Shown in pieces: positions 26,491-36,022 of a stretch of DNA of 64,000 bases; the first letter of the stretch is position 1; each line of letters starts with the position of its first letter. This DNA is from Sphingomonas sp. PP-CE-1A-559. Lineage in GTDB: Bacteria; Pseudomonadota; Alphaproteobacteria; Sphingomonadales; Sphingomonadaceae. The position numbers were made by a program, and so were the translations under genes. The DNA is taken from assembly GCF_004340965.1 (NCBI RefSeq), contig NZ_SLYA01000004.1, forward strand, positions 289,693 to 353,692. Direction: 5' to 3'. The notes below the pieces were generated by a model. The model made no database searches, had not been told where the DNA came from, and worked only from the letters and a program-made list of their open reading frames with translations.

Positions 26491-26777
26491 CGCGTCGTCC
26501 TTCAATGAACGCGGGCCTATGCCGATGCGGGGTGCGGGATGGCAACCCCGTGCGTGCTTCGGCGGTCCAGTTGAGCGGGTTTGGTTGAGCTGCGATCTAT
26601 GACTGGATGACCGCACACAGCGGAAGCCCGTTAAGAGTCGGTCTCCAGCAGTTCACCTTTTTCCCGGGAGCCATTCGCCCAGATTTTATCGGGCGCGCCC
26701 CTCTTCCCGCGGACGAAACAAGACCGGTCCCTCGCAGCGTAACCAAACGCTAAGCTCTTGGGGATAAGCATGCCGCG

Positions 26778-28601
26778 ATGTTCGTATCGCTGACAGCGCG
26801 TATCACCGCGATCGGACTCATCGTCCTCCTGGCGTTGGCGTCTTTGGCGGGGCTCCTCGCCGATGCGTCGTATCAGGCCAGCCAAAGCGTTCACTGGGCC
26901 GCGCACTCCGCCGGGATCATCGAGACGACCGAGGCGGCGCTGGGCGATCTGCGCGAGGCTGAATCCGGCCAGCGTGGCTTCGTCATCACGCGCGATCCAG
27001 CCTATGCTCGGTCGTACGCCGAACGTGTGGATAGCGCTGCCCGAACCATCGCCCGAGTCGTAGAACAGACCGACGACAATCCGCTTCAGCATGCACGGGC
27101 GCAGGAAATCGCGGTGCTGATGAAGGAGCGCTCCGCCTTTTTGCTGCAACCGTTGAATCTTGCCCGCCGGGGTGATTTTTCCGGCGCGGTCGCGGTTATC
27201 GCGAGTGGCCGAGGCCGCGAACTGATGGACGCGATCAGCGTGCGCGCGCAGGGCTTTCTCGATGAGGAACGCGCGCTCCAGTCCACGCGGCAGGACGCAG
27301 CGGTTCAGCGGCTGGAAAGCGGCAAGAGATTGGCGATACTCGGCGCGATCGCCGTGGCCCTCATTGTCGTCGGCAGCTTTGCGCTGCTCGTCCGGGCGAT
27401 CCGCCGCCCGCTGGCGACCATGATGCGAGCGATGACCGCGCTTGGCAGCGGCGAACAGGACGCCCGCATCGATACTGCGATGGGATCGCGGGAGTTTACC
27501 CGCCTCGCCGTCGGCTACAATGCGATGGCCGACCGATTAAGGGGTGCCGTGGCAGACCAGGGCACCAGCGAGCGGCAATTGCAAATCGTCAACACCGAAC
27601 TCGAGCAGAACACGAAGTCGCTTCGCGAACGCGGCGACGTCATCGAACTGCTCGGCGGCATGGCGCATCGCATGCAGGCCGCACGCACCGACGACGAGTT
27701 GGCGCAGATCGTCCGGGTGTTCGTACCGCAGGTGCTCCCCGACATCCCCGGCGCGCTGTACGCGCACAACAACTCGCGCAATTGCCTTGCCCCCGTCGCG
27801 AGTTGGGGCGGCATTACCGTGCCGATCGAAGGCTTTGCGCCGGAGCGGTGCTGGGCGCTGCGTCGTGGCCAGAGCCACTCCGTCGAAGACCCCAGCCGAG
27901 AGATCGTCTGCGGGCATGTCGCGGAGAACGAGGTGTATCACTGCGAACCCCTGCTCGCGGGCGGCGAGGTCATCGGCGTGCTCTATCTCCAGGGCCGGAT
28001 CGGAGCCGAGAACCGCTTCCGGATGAACGTGCTGACCGAGAACATCGCATCCGCACTGGTCAACCACCGCTTGCAGCGATCGCTGCGCGAGCAGACGATC
28101 CGCGATCCACTCACCAGCCTGTTCAATCGTCGCTACATGGAAGAAACGCTCAAGCTGGAGATCGCCCGATCCTTGCGGGCGGGGAGTCCGCTCAGCCTCG
28201 TCATGTGCGACATCGATCATTTCAAGCGGTTCAACGACGAGTTCGGCCACGATGCCGGCGACTCGGTGCTGCAGATGGTCGCGGCGGAGATGCGCAGTCG
28301 GTTCCGCGACGGCGATGTCATCTGCCGCTTCGGCGGCGAGGAGTTCACGATCATCGCGCCGGGCACGACCGCGGAAGCACTTGCCGGTCGTGTCGAGACC
28401 GTGCGACGCGCCATAGCGGAACTGGCGGTCCGACACGGCAACCGCACGCTGGGCTCGACCAGCATGTCGTTCGGCATCGCGACCTGGTCCGACGCCATGG
28501 ACCGGGATGGCGCGACACTCATCCAGGCGGCGGACATGGCATTGTATCAATCCAAGCGTGACGGCCGCAACCGCGCCACCATCAGCATGCTCGCGGCTTG
28601 A
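26778..28601 (+). CDS. CHASE3-HAMP-GAF-GGDEF diguanylate cyclase
   Basis: 607 residues. TM1 (ITAIGLIVLLALASLAGLLA), then a periplasmic CHASE3-type helical sensor (residues about 30-180, with ESGQRGFVIT), then TM2 (LAILGAIAVALIVVGSFALLV). HAMP covers about 210-255, a coiled coil follows, then a GAF-like domain (about 290-430) and GGDEF from about 435. The active site reads RFGGEEF (GGEEF from 519), and RDGD stands five residues before it as an autoinhibitory I-site. It should make cyclic di-GMP at the membrane. The gene stands alone. Confidence 0.93.
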   Translation: MFVSLTARITAIGLIVLLALASLAGLLADASYQASQSVHWAAHSAGIIETTEAALGDLREAESGQRGFVITRDPAYARSYAERVDSAARTIARVVEQTDDNPLQHARAQEIAVLMKERSAFLLQPLNLARRGDFSGAVAVIASGRGRELMDAISVRAQGFLDEERALQSTRQDAAVQRLESGKRLAILGAIAVALIVVGSFALLVRAIRRPLATMMRAMTALGSGEQDARIDTAMGSREFTRLAVGYNAMADRLRGAVADQGTSERQLQIVNTELEQNTKSLRERGDVIELLGGMAHRMQAARTDDELAQIVRVFVPQVLPDIPGALYAHNNSRNCLAPVASWGGITVPIEGFAPERCWALRRGQSHSVEDPSREIVCGHVAENEVYHCEPLLAGGEVIGVLYLQGRIGAENRFRMNVLTENIASALVNHRLQRSLREQTIRDPLTSLFNRRYMEETLKLEIARSLRAGSPLSLVMCDIDHFKRFNDEFGHDAGDSVLQMVAAEMRSRFRDGDVICRFGGEEFTIIAPGTTAEALAGRVETVRRAIAELAVRHGNRTLGSTSMSFGIATWSDAMDRDGATLIQAADMALYQSKRDGRNRATISMLAA

Positions 28602-28746
28602 TCCGGGTCGTTCGGCCCGGTCCCGGCGCGCCGTTGGCTGGAACAGCGTCATGCTGAGGACCGGATTGCCCGGATAGAGAATCTCACCGAATTGAAGACC
28701 CTCTCCGACCCCGCTCCGCTTCCAAACGGCTGTGGCAGGGATCACA

Positions 28747-29100
28747 TCAGCGGTAGCGCGCAAGCCACGCGGTGCGCCGATCGGTCTGCTTCGTCAGGCA
28801 GGCGGGATGGTTCAGGCGTTCGATCGTGCCGACGCCGTCGCCTTGATCGAGCGGGCATGCAGCGTCGCGCTGCTTGATCCAGGCGCGCTGCGACATGCGC
28901 AATGCGGCACGACGCGCAGACGGCAACCGTTTCATGGTGGCGGCATAGGTCCTGTTCAGTCGCCCATCGGCCCGCTTGTAGTCGGCGCCGAAACAGGCCG
29001 CCATCGCTGGGGTGATACCCTGTGCGGCCTCCCCGGTGTTGAGGCAGCGGTCGAGATCGGGCGAGCCGGCTAGGGTGAGGGCAAGCGCTAGGATCAGCAT
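28747..29100 (-). CDS. LprI-like (DUF1311) secreted protein
   Basis: 117 residues from the ATG at 29100, which has an AAGGAGA RBS. A short signal peptide (LILALALTLAGS) is followed by the DUF1311 pattern: C....(T)..M..CF, then DGRLNRTYAATMKRL, MSQRAWIKQRDAAC and a final CLTKQTDRR. LprI of mycobacteria inhibits lysozyme; most relatives are uncharacterised envelope proteins. Four Cys residues could form disulfides. Confidence 0.82.
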   Translation of the reverse strand: MLILALALTLAGSPDLDRCLNTGEAAQGITPAMAACFGADYKRADGRLNRTYAATMKRLPSARRAALRMSQRAWIKQRDAACPLDQGDGVGTIERLNHPACLTKQTDRRTAWLARYR

Positions 29101-29246
29101 TTCAGGTCTCCTTTCCCTGTCCAACGTCGCAAACCCGGGTCGGTTCTGTGGCGCCTGCGTAAATCGTCAGCCGCGCGAAGCCACGTATCGGCAAGGAGCG
29201 CGATTGCGGTATCTAGCGCACCGGAATTGACAGTTCGGAGGTCGCG

Positions 29247-30185
29247 ATGCGCGTGTTGGTGACGGGATTGGGCGACATCGCTCACAAGGGATATCTGCCG
29301 GTGCTGGCGGCCAACCCCGAACTGGAACTCCATCTGGCGACGCGCGACCAGCAGGTCCTCGGTGACGCCGGACGTTCGTTCCGCGTCGCTCACCTTCATG
29401 CCAGCGTCGAGCATGCTCTGGAGACAACGGCCTTCGACGCGGCTTTCATCCACGCCGCGACCGGTGCGCATCCGGCGCTCGTTCGAATGTTGCTGGAGCG
29501 GCGTATCCCCACCTTCGTCGACAAGCCGCTCGCCGACAATCTTGCCGAAACCCAAGAACTTGTGGCGCTGGCCGAACGCCAGGAAACGTTGCTGACGGTA
29601 GGGTTCAACCGCCGGTTTGCGCCGGACTATGCGGCGCTTCGCGGTACCGGCGCGAGCTTGATTGTCATGGAAAAGCACCGTCACCGCCAGGCCGACACCC
29701 CGCGCAAAGTGGTGTTCGACGACTTCATCCATGTCATCGACACGCTGCTGTTTCTGGCGCCTGCCCCAGTGCAACGCCGCACGATCGAGACTCATGTCGA
29801 GCATGGACTACTCAAAACGGTGACGCTGATGCTGGCGGGCGACGGCTTTACGGCCATCGGCACGATGCACCGGGATAGCGGGCTCGATGAGGAACGACTG
29901 GACGTGATCGGGAACGGCGTGAGGCAGTCGGTGCGGAACATGGCGGAACTGGTGCGCTCGGCAGGCACGGAGTGCCACCACCGGCGCGGTGACTGGACCT
30001 CCGTCGGCCGTCAGCGTGGCTTCGAAGCCATGTGCGCGGACTTCCTTACGGCAGTGCGCGTGGGCCGTATCACCTCGGTCGCAGACATCCTGGCGACACA
30101 CGCGCTCTGCGAAGACATCACTGTCCATGCAGATGCGCAAGCAACACCGGACCGACCGTCTTATACAAATATTTCAGGTAATTAG
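29247..30185 (+). CDS. Gfo/Idh/MocA family oxidoreductase
   Basis: 312 residues. The N-terminal Rossmann fold is VTGLGDIAHKGYLPVL, and FVDKPLADNL carries the family Lys (usual EKP, here DKP) near residue 93. FNRRFAPDY and FDDFIHVIDTLLFL follow in the C-terminal domain, with His-Ile-Asp matching the usual active-site D-x-x-x-H region. NAD(P) sugar or cyclitol oxidoreductase is the class; the substrate is unknown. The 218 bases after it are less GC-rich than the surroundings and hold no gene I can support. Confidence 0.85.
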   Translation: MRVLVTGLGDIAHKGYLPVLAANPELELHLATRDQQVLGDAGRSFRVAHLHASVEHALETTAFDAAFIHAATGAHPALVRMLLERRIPTFVDKPLADNLAETQELVALAERQETLLTVGFNRRFAPDYAALRGTGASLIVMEKHRHRQADTPRKVVFDDFIHVIDTLLFLAPAPVQRRTIETHVEHGLLKTVTLMLAGDGFTAIGTMHRDSGLDEERLDVIGNGVRQSVRNMAELVRSAGTECHHRRGDWTSVGRQRGFEAMCADFLTAVRVGRITSVADILATHALCEDITVHADAQATPDRPSYTNISGN

Positions 30186-30403
30186 AACATCATCCGAGCC
30201 ACTTGAGAAATACGCGTCAAGTATCTCAAAACCAAATCGGTTGGGTTTAAGCGTCGAATTCTCCTCGTCGTAAGCAACTAGTCCACATAGATAACCGACA
30301 CCATTATCCGTCCGATCCGGACATGTTATCCTCAGGAACTCACTCGGCTGGGGATCGTTGGTGCCCCGCAGCCGCAACGGCTGTTCCATGAGAAGAGTGA
30401 CTT

Positions 30404-30661
30404 ATGATTAAAACATTGATTCTCGGCGCATCCGCCGTCGCCATGACTGCCCTGCCAGTTGCGGCCAGCGCCGCGCCTGTCGCCAATTCGGCACAGTCGC
30501 TCTCGGTCGCGTCGCCGGTTCGTGCGGGCACGTCGTCGAAGAAGGCAAGCAATCTCACGGGCGTGAGCATTGTTCCGCTGATCATCGGCGTCGGCATCGT
30601 CGCTGGTGTGACGTACCTGATCGTCGACCATGAAGACGACAACAACTCCGACAGCAACTAA
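30404..30661 (+). CDS. Small exported or membrane-anchored protein of unknown function
   Basis: 85 residues. Signal peptide (IKTLILGASAVAMTALPVAASA), a Ser/Ala-rich mature stretch, then a second hydrophobic segment VSIVPLIIGVGIVAGVTYLIV and an acidic tail ending DHEDDNNSDSN. The ATG has an AGAAGAG RBS, and a clear terminator follows the stop, so this is a one-gene transcript. No family assigned. Confidence 0.7.
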   Translation: MIKTLILGASAVAMTALPVAASAAPVANSAQSLSVASPVRAGTSSKKASNLTGVSIVPLIIGVGIVAGVTYLIVDHEDDNNSDSN

Positions 30662-30664
30662 GTG

Positions 30665-30695
30665 AAATGGGTCGGGTAACACCGGCCCATTTTTC
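30665..30695 (+). terminator. Rho-independent terminator
   Basis: AAATGGGTCGG and CCGGCCCATTT form a stem (one G-T pair) around a small loop, followed by TTTTCT. It lies 4 bases after the stop of the 85-residue protein gene. Confidence 0.8.
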
Positions 30696-30739
30696 TATCG
30701 AACAGATTGCCGCGGATCGACCCGCATCGAGGCGAACCG

Positions 30740-31159
30740 ATGACCCGCGCATGGCTTCTCCTGACGCTGCTGGCATCGCCCGCCGACTTTGCCGCAATGC
30801 CGTCGGGTGATCCTACCGGCACCAGCTTGGCGCGTTGCCTCGAGCGCGAAGCCAACGCCTCCACCGCCGGCCAGACCGAATGCGAGACCACAGCGCTGCG
30901 CGACTATGATCGGCGCATGAACCTTGCGTACGCAGCACTGCTGCGGCGGCTCCCTGCCCCGGCAGCGCAATCCCTGCGCCAATCGCAAAGGGCCTGGATC
31001 ACCTTCCGGGATGCCGAGGACGGGGCGCGAAATGCCCTCTACGCCACCCGCAGCGGCACGATGTACGTCCCGATGGAGGCGGCTGCCGGAACAATCCTGA
31101 CGCGAGACCGCGCGCTGCAACTGGAAGGCTATGCGCGCATACTCTCGATCGAGCGCTGA
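30740..31159 (+). CDS. LprI-like (DUF1311) secreted protein, second paralogue
   Basis: 139 residues from the ATG at 30740. The signal peptide is TRAWLLLTLLASPADFA; then C-x15-C, LRDYDRRMNLAYAALLRRL and SQRAWITFRDAEDG, the core of DUF1311. It is longer and has fewer Cys than the paralogue at 28747-29100, and its C-terminal part lacks the last Cys pair. A frame start further upstream overlaps the terminator and is rejected. Confidence 0.8.
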   Translation: MTRAWLLLTLLASPADFAAMPSGDPTGTSLARCLEREANASTAGQTECETTALRDYDRRMNLAYAALLRRLPAPAAQSLRQSQRAWITFRDAEDGARNALYATRSGTMYVPMEAAAGTILTRDRALQLEGYARILSIER

Positions 31160-31171
31160 CCGTCCGATCGC

Positions 31172-32080
31172 CTAGTTGGCCAGCCGGGCGACGAGGAAGT
31201 CGACGAACACGCGCACACGCGCCGGCGTGTTCGTGCCGCCGACGAACACCGCGTGGATCTGCTCGACATCGCCAGGGTTGAAGTCCTCGAGTACGGGCAC
31301 GAGCCGTCCCGTGGCGATGTCGTCGACGACGCTGAACGCGCCGACACGCGCGATCCCGACCGCTGCACATGCGAGTTGACCCAACGTCTCGCCGTTGTTC
31401 GCCTCGATATTGCCCCTCACCGACAACGCCATATCCTGCCCGTCGCGGCGGAATGGCCAAACCGGTTCGACGCGGCGGAAGTTGAAGTTGAGGCAATTGT
31501 GCGCGTGCAGGTCTTCCGGGACCATCGGCGTCCCGCACCGTGCGAGATAGTCGGGCGCCGCGACGATGACGCGGCCGCTTTCGCCCAGTTTGCGGGCGGT
31601 CAGCAGGCTGTCGGCCAGCGGACCGAAGCGCACCGCGACGTCCGCTTGCCCGCCCGCGACATCGACGAGCGTATCGGTCAGCGCGAAATCGACCAGGATA
31701 TGTGGGTACGAACGCGCGAACTCGCCCAGCAGAGGCACGATGCACAACCGCCCATGCGATAGCGCGGCGCTGATCCGCAGCCGTCCGCGCGGCGCGCCTT
31801 GATCGGCGATCTGCTGTTCCGCGTCGTCCAGGTCGGCAAGAATCCGCCGCGCGGTCTGCAGATAGACCTGCCCCTCGACGGTCGGCGTCAGGGCCCGCGT
31901 AGAGCGCAGCAGCAACCGCACGCCAAGCCGCGTCTCGATCCGGTCGATCGACCGCGCCACCGCCGATGGCGTCAGCCCCAGCGCGCGCCCAGCACCCGAG
32001 AAACTGCCCTCGCGCATCACCGTCGCGAAGATCTCCAGCGCACGGGCCCGGTCGGCGCCTATCCCGATCTTTGCGTCCAC
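31172..32080 (-). CDS. LysR family transcriptional regulator
   Basis: 302 residues, GTG start. Winged helix at about 10-65 (ALEIFATVMREGSFSGAGRALGLTPSAVARSIDRIETRLG), then a periplasmic-binding-like effector domain. It is divergent from the aldo/keto reductase gene with 87 bases between starts and probably regulates that reductase-MFS-SDR group. The sequence type (RSTRALTPTVEGQVYL, later GRLRISAALSHG) is the large LysR subgroup next to reductases; the effector is unknown. Confidence 0.9.
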   Translation of the reverse strand: MDAKIGIGADRARALEIFATVMREGSFSGAGRALGLTPSAVARSIDRIETRLGVRLLLRSTRALTPTVEGQVYLQTARRILADLDDAEQQIADQGAPRGRLRISAALSHGRLCIVPLLGEFARSYPHILVDFALTDTLVDVAGGQADVAVRFGPLADSLLTARKLGESGRVIVAAPDYLARCGTPMVPEDLHAHNCLNFNFRRVEPVWPFRRDGQDMALSVRGNIEANNGETLGQLACAAVGIARVGAFSVVDDIATGRLVPVLEDFNPGDVEQIHAVFVGGTNTPARVRVFVDFLVARLAN

Positions 32081-32167
32081 GTCACAAATCCTTCGCCGTC
32101 ACATCGTCTAATACGGGGGCACCAGACCGTCCATCTATGCACCAACGCGAACATCGGGGATACGCAC

Positions 32168-33202
32168 ATGGACTATCGGCAATTGGGATCATCGGGCTTG
32201 CGCGTTCCCGTGTTGAGCTTCGGCACCGCGACCTTCGGCGGCACCGGGCCGTTGTTCGGTGCATGGGGACGCAGCGACGAGACCGAAGCACGACGGCTGG
32301 TCGATGTCTGCCTGGAAGCGGGCGTGACGTTGTTCGACACCGCCGACGTCTATTCGAACGGCGCCTCGGAGTCGGTGCTCGGCGCGGCGATCAAGGGGCG
32401 GCGCGACCGGGTGTTGATCTCGACCAAGACCGGCCTGCCGATGGGTGACGGCCCGCAGGATTGGGGCGCGTCGCGGTCGCGGCTGATCCGCGCGGTCGAG
32501 GATTCGTTGCGGCGGTTAGGAACCGATTACGTCGACCTACTCCAGCTTCACGCCTTCGATGCATCGACCCCGACGGAGGAGGTGATGGGCACGCTCGACA
32601 CGCTGGTCGCTGCGGGCAAGGTCCGATATGCGGGCGTGTCCAACTATCCCGGCTGGCAGCTTATGAAGGCGCAAGGCATCGCCGACCGCCACGGCTCGCC
32701 GCGGCTAGTCGCGCACCAGGTCTATTACTCGCTGATCGGCCGCGCGTACGAGGCAGACCTGATGCCGGTCGGCGCGGACCAGGGAGTCGGCGCGCTGGTG
32801 TGGAGCCCGCTTGGCTGGGGTCGCCTGACCGGCAAGATCGGGCGCGACCGGCCGATCCCCGCGGGCAGCCGCCTGCATGACACCGAACAGTTCGCACCGC
32901 CGGTCGAGGCCGAGCACCTCTACCGCGTGATCGACGCGCTCGAGGCGGTCGCGGCGGAGACGGGCAAGACGGTGCCGCAGGTCGCGATCAACTGGCTGTT
33001 GCGCCGCCCGACCGTATCGTCCGTCATCATCGGCGCACGCAACGAAGCCCAGTTGCGCGACAATCTAGGGGCGGTCGGCTGGGAACTGACGGCCGCACAG
33101 GTCGCTGTGCTCGATACGGCCAGCGATGTGCTGCCGCCCTACCCCCATACGCCCTATCGCCAGCAAGAGGGTTTCGCCCGGCTGAACCCTGCGCTGGTCT
33201 GA
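32168..33202 (+). CDS. Aldo/keto reductase
   Basis: 344-residue NADPH-dependent (alpha/beta)8-barrel reductase. The catalytic tetrad is visible as D59 and Y64 in DTADVYSNG, K in ISTKTG and H in LLQLHAFD; cofactor residues appear in VIIGARNEAQLRDNL. The start at 32168 (DYRQLGSSGLRVPVLSFG) has a GGGGA RBS; a longer open frame upstream belongs to the antisense side of the LysR gene. Followed after 11 bases by an MFS transporter. Confidence 0.92.
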   Translation: MDYRQLGSSGLRVPVLSFGTATFGGTGPLFGAWGRSDETEARRLVDVCLEAGVTLFDTADVYSNGASESVLGAAIKGRRDRVLISTKTGLPMGDGPQDWGASRSRLIRAVEDSLRRLGTDYVDLLQLHAFDASTPTEEVMGTLDTLVAAGKVRYAGVSNYPGWQLMKAQGIADRHGSPRLVAHQVYYSLIGRAYEADLMPVGADQGVGALVWSPLGWGRLTGKIGRDRPIPAGSRLHDTEQFAPPVEAEHLYRVIDALEAVAAETGKTVPQVAINWLLRRPTVSSVIIGARNEAQLRDNLGAVGWELTAAQVAVLDTASDVLPPYPHTPYRQQEGFARLNPALV

Positions 33203-33213
33203 GGAACGACATC

Positions 33214-34407
33214 ATGAAACTCAATCCCGGCCTGCTGGCCCTCGCCGTCGGCGCGTTCGGCATCGGCGTGACCGAATTCGCGCCGATGGGGCTGCTTCCG
33301 GTCATCGCGACCGATCTCGGCGTGTCGATCCCGACCGCGGGATTGCTGATCAGCGCCTATGCGCTCGGCGTCGTCATTGGTGCGCCATTGATGACGTTAA
33401 CCACCGGGCGGGTGCAGCGGCGGACGTTGCTGATCGCACTCGCCGGTATCTTCACCATCGGCAACCTGCTCGCGGCGGTATCGACCGGCTACGGCATGCT
33501 GATGGCCGCGCGCATCCTGACCTCGTTCAACCATGGCGCGTTCTTCGGCGTCGGGTCGATCGTCGCGGCCAGCCTCGTGCCAGCGGAACGACGCGCGGGC
33601 GCGGTGGCGGCGATGTTCATGGGCCTGACGATCGCGAACGTCGTCGGCGTGCCGCTCGCGACCTGGGCAGGCGACCATCTCGGCTGGCGCGCGTCGTTCT
33701 GGGGCATATCGGCGCTCGGCGTGGCGACGATGGCGGCGCTGCGGCTGACCTTGCCGGCTCTGCCCGCGCCCGAGGGCAGCGATGCGATGGCGGAACTGCG
33801 TGTGCTGACGCGGGGCCCCGTGCTCGGCGCGCTTGGCCTGACCGTGGTGGGCGCGAGCGCGATGTTCACCGTGTTCACCTACATCACGCCGATCTTGCGC
33901 GAAGTGACCCACGCCTCGCTCGGCTACATCACCGCGATGCTGGTCACCTACGGCCTGGGGCTGTCGCTCGGCAACTGGCTCGGAGGCCGTTTCGCCGATC
34001 GCTCGGTCGACCGGACGTTGATCGTCACGCTAGCCTCGCTGACGGCAATCCTGATCGTGTTCGCACTCCTGATGCCGTTCAAGATTCCGACCGCGATCCT
34101 CATCTTCCTCTGGGGTATTGCGAGTTTCGCGCTCGTTCCGCCGTTGCAGATCCGCGTGATGCATGCCGCGGCGGACGCGCCCAACCTCGCGTCCGCCATG
34201 AACATCGGTGCGTTCAACCTGGGCAATGCGATCGGCGCAGCGGTCGGCGGCGGCGTGATCGCGGCGGGGTTCGGGTATCCGGCGGTGGCGTCGGCGGGTG
34301 CCGTCTCGTCGGCGCTTGGCCTCGTCGCGGTGATCGTCAGCGTTCGTCGGAATACCGTACGCGATCAACGCCATCCAGCTTCGGCGAGTCCGGTCGAGGT
34401 TATGTAA
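33214..34407 (+). CDS. MFS transporter, DHA1 type (AraJ/NepI-like)
   Basis: 397 residues, 12 predicted helices. Family hallmarks are FGIGVTEFAPMGLLPVIATDLGVS in helix 1, GRVQRRTLLIAL in loop 2-3 and AAVAAMFMGLTIANVVGVPLAT. This subgroup exports sugars, nucleosides or drugs. Eleven bases after the aldo/keto reductase, so co-transcribed. Substrate unknown. Confidence 0.9.
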   Translation: MKLNPGLLALAVGAFGIGVTEFAPMGLLPVIATDLGVSIPTAGLLISAYALGVVIGAPLMTLTTGRVQRRTLLIALAGIFTIGNLLAAVSTGYGMLMAARILTSFNHGAFFGVGSIVAASLVPAERRAGAVAAMFMGLTIANVVGVPLATWAGDHLGWRASFWGISALGVATMAALRLTLPALPAPEGSDAMAELRVLTRGPVLGALGLTVVGASAMFTVFTYITPILREVTHASLGYITAMLVTYGLGLSLGNWLGGRFADRSVDRTLIVTLASLTAILIVFALLMPFKIPTAILIFLWGIASFALVPPLQIRVMHAAADAPNLASAMNIGAFNLGNAIGAAVGGGVIAAGFGYPAVASAGAVSSALGLVAVIVSVRRNTVRDQRHPASASPVEVM

Positions 34408-34481
34408 AAGCCGACTCTGATCGATGGGGACCGAACGCGCATCGCCTGCGTTGTACGGCCGCTATCATCAGGAGACGCGGC

Positions 34482-35249
34482 ATGAACCCGACCGGCAACA
34501 CCATCCTCATCACCGGCGGCGGGTCGGGTATCGGCGCCGCTCTGGCGCAGCGCCTCCACGATGCGGGCAACGCGGTGATCGTCGCCGGCCGTCGCCAGGC
34601 AGCGCTCGACGAGGCAATCGCAGGGCGCGAGAACATGAGCGCGATGACGCTCGACATCGACGATCCCGCCGCGATCGAAGACTTCGCGCGGCGCCTAGTC
34701 GCCGAACATCCCGCGCTCAACGTGCTGGTCAACAATGCCGGCATTATGAAGCTGGAGGATATTTCGACGCGCCGCGATCTCGCCGACGCGGAGGCTACGA
34801 TCGTCACCAACCTGCTCGGGCCGATCAGGCTGACCAACGCGCTGATCGATCATCTCGCGGGACAGCCCGGCGGTACGATCGTCAACCTGACGTCGGGGCT
34901 CGCCTATGTGCCGCTGACCGCAGCGCCAACCTATTCGGCGACCAAGGCGGCGATTCACTCCTACACGGTAAGCCTGCGCCGGGCGTTGGATGGTAAGGTC
35001 GAGGTAATCGAAATCGCTCCCCCCGGCGTGCAGACCGGTCTCACTCCCGGACAGGAATCGCGCCCGGGCTACATGCCGCTGGAGGCGTTTGCGGACGAAG
35101 TCATGTCGCTCTGGACGCAGCAGCCGACGCCGAGCGAAATTCTCGTCGAACGCGTCCGGCCGTTGCGCAACGCCGAAGCCGACCACCGTTTTTCGGAAAT
35201 GCTCGACCAGTTCAACGAGATGGCCGAGCGCGCGCGACGCGGCGACTGA
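34482..35249 (+). CDS. Short-chain dehydrogenase/reductase (DltE/YdfG-like)
   Basis: 255-residue classical SDR. TGGGSGIG cofactor loop (11-18), NNAG at about 85, catalytic Ser in NLTSG and YSATK with Tyr and Lys. An AGGAGA RBS precedes the ATG. The last 60 residues (PGYMPLEAFADEVMSLW...) match the DltE-like oxidoreductase branch. Last gene of the aldo/keto reductase-MFS-SDR group, closed by a strong terminator. Confidence 0.92.
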   Translation: MNPTGNTILITGGGSGIGAALAQRLHDAGNAVIVAGRRQAALDEAIAGRENMSAMTLDIDDPAAIEDFARRLVAEHPALNVLVNNAGIMKLEDISTRRDLADAEATIVTNLLGPIRLTNALIDHLAGQPGGTIVNLTSGLAYVPLTAAPTYSATKAAIHSYTVSLRRALDGKVEVIEIAPPGVQTGLTPGQESRPGYMPLEAFADEVMSLWTQQPTPSEILVERVRPLRNAEADHRFSEMLDQFNEMAERARRGD

Positions 35250-35251
35250 TC

Positions 35252-35296
35252 GCTGGTGCCTCGACGTACGAAACGTCGAGGCACCAGCCGCCTTTT
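35252..35296 (+). terminator. Strong rho-independent terminator
   Basis: GCTGGTGCCTCGACGT-ACGAA-ACGTCGAGGCACCAGC is a perfect 16-base-pair stem with a 5-base loop, followed by CGCCTTTTCT. It ends the transcript of the SDR gene and isolates the next cluster. Confidence 0.88.
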
Positions 35297-35354
35297 CTGC
35301 TAACTATTCTCAATAGCCTTGATCTGCTTGTCGTGACCCGATAGGCGGATCGGC

Positions 35355-36011
35355 GTGAACGCGTCCCAAACTTCCCCGTCGCCCGCGACGACCGCCAAGC
35401 GCAAACGCAAGTGGCGAAGCTGGTGGCTCAAGCAATTGCACAGCTGGCACTGGATCAGCGCGGCGTTGTCGCTGACTGCGATGCTGCTGTTCGCGATCAC
35501 CGGCATCACGCTCAATCATGCGGCATCGATCGGTGCCAAACCGGTCGTCGTGGAGAAAAGCGGCACGTTACCGCGCCCGCTGCTCCACATGCTGAGCGCA
35601 CCGCATACCGCCGACGCGCCGCTCCCCGTTCCCGTCGCCAAGGCGGTCGCAAACGCGGTCGGGCTCGATCCCGCCGGCAAGCCCGTCGAATGGTCCGATA
35701 GCGACGCCTATGTCGCCTTGCCCCGCCCCGGTGGCGACGGCTGGGTCAGCATCGCGCGCGCGACCGGCGCGATCACCGCCGAAACCACCGATCGAGGTTG
35801 GATCTCGTACCTTAACGACCTGCACAAGGGTCGCAACGCGGGCACGGCGTGGTTCTGGTTCATCGACGTCTTCGCTGGCGCGTGCATCCTGTTCACGCTC
35901 ACCGGGCTGCTGTTGCTGCAACTCCACGCGCGGCACCGGCCCTCGACCTGGCCGATCGTCGCGGCCGGGCTCGCGCTTCCCGTCTTGCTCGCCATCCTGT
36001 TCATCCATTGA
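35355..36011 (+). CDS. PepSY-associated TM protein (putative haem/flavin redox partner)
   Basis: 218 residues, GTG start. The basic N-terminus (KRKRKWRSWWLKQ) is followed by His29, His32, TM1 (ISAALSLTAMLLFAITGITL) and His55; then a periplasmic PepSY-like region of about 100 residues with KAVANAVGLD and GWVSIARATGAI; then two C-terminal helices with an HARH motif between them. Membrane-embedded histidines in this family are thought to bind b haem. First of four same-strand genes (PepSY, DUF2271, DUF4198, ApbE). Likely passes electrons across the inner membrane. Confidence 0.85.
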   Translation: MNASQTSPSPATTAKRKRKWRSWWLKQLHSWHWISAALSLTAMLLFAITGITLNHAASIGAKPVVVEKSGTLPRPLLHMLSAPHTADAPLPVPVAKAVANAVGLDPAGKPVEWSDSDAYVALPRPGGDGWVSIARATGAITAETTDRGWISYLNDLHKGRNAGTAWFWFIDVFAGACILFTLTGLLLLQLHARHRPSTWPIVAAGLALPVLLAILFIH

Positions 36012-36022
36012 GGGGTTTCGCC

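Noticed and set aside
30190..30250. Overlapping dyads (ACTTGA..TCAAGT and TTGAGA..TCTCAA) after the Gfo/Idh gene
   Set aside because: Short arms in AT-richer DNA and no T-run or promoter context; likely chance or a weak hairpin.
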